A stretch of 64,000 bases of DNA. It comes from Neopestalotiopsis rosae. Its lineage: Eukaryota; Ascomycota; Sordariomycetes; Amphisphaeriales; Sporocadaceae. This document shows positions 60,917 to 64,000 of the stretch, piece after piece (position 1 is the first letter of the stretch; each line of letters opens with the position of its first letter). The notes beneath the pieces are model-generated. The model was not told where the DNA came from. It worked only from the letters and a program-made list of their open reading frames with translations, and made no database searches. The DNA lies in NCBI GenBank assembly GCA_023078685.1, contig JALGAS010000001.1:558001-622000 (forward strand), in the 5' to 3' direction. The translations under genes were made by a program, and so were the position numbers.

Positions 60917-63903
60917 GCGCTCGAGAAGGTATATGGTGGGTTGTGATCTAAATCAAGATGAGTTTGGAGTGTCCATCAATCTAAAAAAGAGAACGAACCC
61001 ATGAAGATGATCTTGTGAGATTTGATGTCAATGAATAATTCAATGAACATTGTCCAAGATTTGGGAAGGCCTGGGATGGGAGATGGAAACATTCGTTTGG
61101 CGAGACCTCGCCAGACATTAATAGAATCAAATCACCAATTTTCTCGCCATAGAGAACCTCAGTGATGGCAAAAGCAATGCGTGGCTTGGAGGAATGCAGG
61201 TATGGCACCACTTTGCCGATTTACGATCGAGATGGCATATTGTCGATTGGAAAGGGTTGTCCAGCCTATGGTTGTCTGAGGGGGATCGTCAATAATAAGG
61301 GTTGACGATACCTATTTCGGTCTCGAGCACGGGTTACAACGGGCCATTCCTGCTGATTTATGGTTACGTCTGGAGAGGACATTGTCTCAATCAAACTGCA
61401 GCTGCGTGGCCAATTTCCGGAGGGACTATAGCGTCACTAGCTGATGCAGGGTACGAGACACGATCGCCGCCAAGACTCGAGGTATAACCAACCATGCAGT
61501 CAGATTTGACAGACGGAGGGAATGCCTTCTTCACTGAGTATCAGCATGTAAAGTACTGCTGAAGAAATGCTACACCGGTCATTTGACCGCTTGCTCTCTT
61601 GTTATGCAGCAGCTCTGGGAATTGTCGAATAGGCGGGTTTAACGTAGACGTTTTTCAGGCAGATCTATTGCTGCACAGAAGCTGCTGGAAGATTTTCTGC
61701 CATCGTCGATGTTTGGTAGCACACGGAAATAGAGAGGAGGAAGAGAGGAGAGGAGCAGTGACGTCGGTATGATCTCCTTCCCGCATTGATGGAAAGGTAC
61801 GCCGTGTGTCGGACGGAAAATCAGCGCCCACGGCGGAGCGGCCACTCGAACAAGGACATGGAAAATGTGGCTGCATACAAGGTATCTGTTGTGTGCAGAC
61901 GACGATGCCTCGACAGACTGACTGTTAGTGAGAGGGTGATTCTTGGCACGCACGTCGTTGAATTTGCGTTCTCTTGCAGCGGCAGCTAACGGGTAGATGA
62001 TCGATTAGCGGAGAAGACCCTGGAAAAACCAGGAAATAACCCTGGTACGGCTTGCGATCCATGACAGGCTCGCTTCGAGACCTAAGCCAGCCTACCGCAA
62101 GAGAGCAAATCATGTTGCGATAGGCGAGGGTACGGCATTCTGTGGCCGACACTAGTGTCGACACGCGAGCTCCGAGCAGCTGTACGAAGGCCAGAAAGTA
62201 ATAATCAAATGTGTCTGTATGTACAGAGCATGTATGCACTTCATCCCAGCCGCTGGCTTCGGAAAGCGGGAAATCCGAAGAGGGTCGCCCAGCAGGGTCA
62301 ATCGTTGGCTCGTGTAGTTCTGGATGATGATTCGGTAGATTTTGTATACAACTCCTCCAAGTATATGGACTGAGCATGTGAGGCTCATTCGTCAACCAGG
62401 GGTTGAGAGAGCCTCTTTGCATGAGTCTCGCGGCTGCTAGCATTATGAACAAACCATTTAGTATAGATAAGCGTTCTTGCAGGAGACGGCGTTCCCAAAG
62501 AAACGACGGCGACGACGCCGTTCACCGCTCAGTCGAGTGCATTATAACCCAACCAAGAGCCCTGGAGCTGGTATGAAGCATCTCGCGAATCATACTGCGG
62601 TAGCGGGAAGCCCGGGTCAAGGGTGACGACGAACCTTGTACCTTGAGCCATGCATATATACAATGCGCCAATAGGCCGCCAAGGGCCAGCCACGATCCCC
62701 ATCGGCGATCCCATCCGTGCTTTTCAATGAGCGGTAGAATGACAGGGTAGGCAACAATGTAATGTAGCAATGTAATAATTTCTAGCGTGCACGGGGGCTT
62801 TGAGCTGCATTTGCATCGGAGTGCTCCGGCACCTCGTACACGCCATGGAGACGATGGTCCTGTTCTGGCAAGCTTTGTGGTGGGAAGTACGGACTAGTCG
62901 TATCGCAGCCCCGTGGCTGTCCATCCCGAGATCTCTTGCTCCCTTTGAAATTTTTCTTCACTCCCGCCCTGCCGCTAGTCTCCCATGCCGTCTTTTGCCA
63001 GCCATAGCAGGTCGGAGTTCGCCCAATGGTGAGACGGTGCACCCGGTTACTGGTAGTCTCAGAGGCAATAGTGTCCGGGTCGCGTGCATATCGGAGAACC
63101 AGCCGTGCGCTATGCTGTACACCGATTGGCAAGTATCTGGCTCCTAACGATATGCAGGGTCTGGAGGGTCCGAAGCGCTCCCGTGTGCAGATACACAGCA
63201 GGAACCCTGTCTTCAAAGTCAAAAATGTTGGACAATTGATCTGGACGCCGCGGACGTCACTTAGCAATGGACTGGGTGTCGGTGGATATCGAGGGATGGA
63301 CGATCTGTGACCTAGTCAGTGTGTGTGGTCAATGGAGAAGAGATGAATAATCCAAAATCATGGCAGAACCAGGATTCATTAACGGAGGTCGAGTTTTTTC
63401 AGGATTGGTTGACTAACGAAGGAGGAAACTTGTAGGTATTTTTGCACAGCAGAGCTAGGTTGGATATGCAGTGTGGTCACTCTGGAGCCTCGAGGCGATT
63501 GGGAGGATCAAAACGTGACTACATGATTTGTTCCTTCCGTCCAGAGTGGTCATCCACATGCAATCGTGCATACCCATCAGAACCCACCAACCCGGAATTG
63601 ACTCGACACCCATGTATGTCGTCCGTGGGGACTTGATGTACGCTGTAGGGATTGTCCCCCTTTGATAATCACACCTGATGAATAAAAAGAAACTTTGAGC
63701 GCAACGTATGCAGCGTCAATATGTCAATTATCGCCTGTTTAGAGGCTTGTGCATTGCTTTACATGTCTGTCTACCAGGGTGCCTTTCTTCACTTTTACGT
63801 CTTCCGTCTTTCTTGCTTGATCATACTAGGCATCTATCCATTTCAACGCCAGAATCGAAACACACTTCCGGCCGTAGAGAGAGACAATGACTACCCGAGA
63901 CTA
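60917..63903. other. intergenic, no supported gene
   Basis: The left few hundred bases are the promoter side of the bZIP gene. The largest frame, 61,925-62,452 (-), is open for 175 codons from a TTG, with internal ATGs, but has no domain and mixed codon use, so it was not accepted. A 10-bp palindrome GTGTCGACAC lies at 62,154-62,163. No RNA gene was seen. Confidence 0.5.
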
Positions 63904-64000
63904 CTGCTCGAAATCAAGGTGGGAGCAAGATCCAGCACTGACGGAAATGATGTAGTGGTCATCAGTGGTGGACTTGGAGCTTCCGCTGACTACGACCAAG
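63904..64000 (-). CDS. possible 3' end of a gene running off the right edge
   Basis: On the minus strand the last 97 bases are open and read ...DDHYIISVSAGSCSHLDFEQ before a TAG at 63,903-63,901, with C-ending codons favoured as in the other genes here. The plus strand is also open across the same bases, from ATG 63,721 to the edge (93 codons, hydrophobic start), but with weaker codon bias. Only one can be real. No family is recognisable from so short a piece. Confidence 0.25.

Noticed and set aside
61925..62452. 175-codon minus frame
   Set aside because: No domain, no ATG at its head and unbiased codons; kept only as a note.
1..64000. CRISPR arrays, prokaryotic insertion sequences, biosynthetic clusters, intact retroelements
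   Set aside because: No regularly spaced repeats, transposase or reverse-transcriptase motifs, or tailoring-enzyme genes were seen; all clear genes are eukaryotic and spliced or fungal in type.

Overview
The window reads as nuclear DNA of a filamentous ascomycete, most likely a sordariomycete of the Hypocreales type. The evidence is a full-length CreA/Cre1 carbon-catabolite repressor, short GT-AG introns (about 55 to 115 nt) with CTRAY-like branch sites, an NDT80/VIB-1-class transcription factor, fungal Tim21 and Glo3, and long intergenic spaces. I see no tRNA, rRNA, CRISPR array or intact transposon. Species cannot be fixed from the sequence alone.

Layout. 1-6.6 kb: no recognisable gene. 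6.6-7.9 kb (-): creA, with a leader and promoter to about 9.1 kb holding a dense set of CreA-type sites. 9.1-18.2 kb: desert with a 16-bp direct repeat around 242 bp. 18.2-19.8 kb (+): six-exon RAD51 paralogue. 19.8-25.2 kb: desert with an AT-rich block and an A26 tract. 25.2-26.5 kb (+): a BTB plus bromodomain protein. 27.5-28.5 kb (-): TIM21, divergent from 29.1-30.8 kb (+): GLO3-type ARF-GAP. 30.8-43.4 kb: no intact gene, but a broken multi-exon gene for a membrane protein at 34.2-37.3 kb (-) and weaker coding-like remnants at 40.5-42.7 kb (-). 43.4-47.3 kb: a leader-like region with two clear short introns and a 41-codon uORF. 47.3-49.1 kb (+): NDT80/PhoG-like transcription factor. 49.1-59.8 kb: desert. 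59.8-60.9 kb (-): bZIP transcription factor with a five-codon first exon. 60.9-64 kb: no clear gene; an open coding-like frame runs off the right edge.

How the genes relate. There is no operon-like unit and no biosynthetic cluster. Three of the seven intact genes are sequence-specific transcription factors (CreA, the NDT80-like factor, the bZIP), and a fourth is probably chromatin-linked (BTB-bromo). These regulators border the longest gene-free stretches, while the housekeeping pair TIM21/GLO3 is tightly packed. CreA and NDT80/VIB-1/XprG-class factors both act in nutrient control in other fungi, but nothing here shows they work together.

Most unusual points: a BTB-bromodomain protein whose bromodomain has Trp where the acetyl-lysine-binding Asn normally lies; an ATG-free creA leader next to a cluster of possible autoregulatory sites; a start-Tyr-stop uORF two bases upstream of the bZIP start; a spliced leader upstream of the NDT80-like gene; and a decayed membrane-protein gene in an otherwise empty block.
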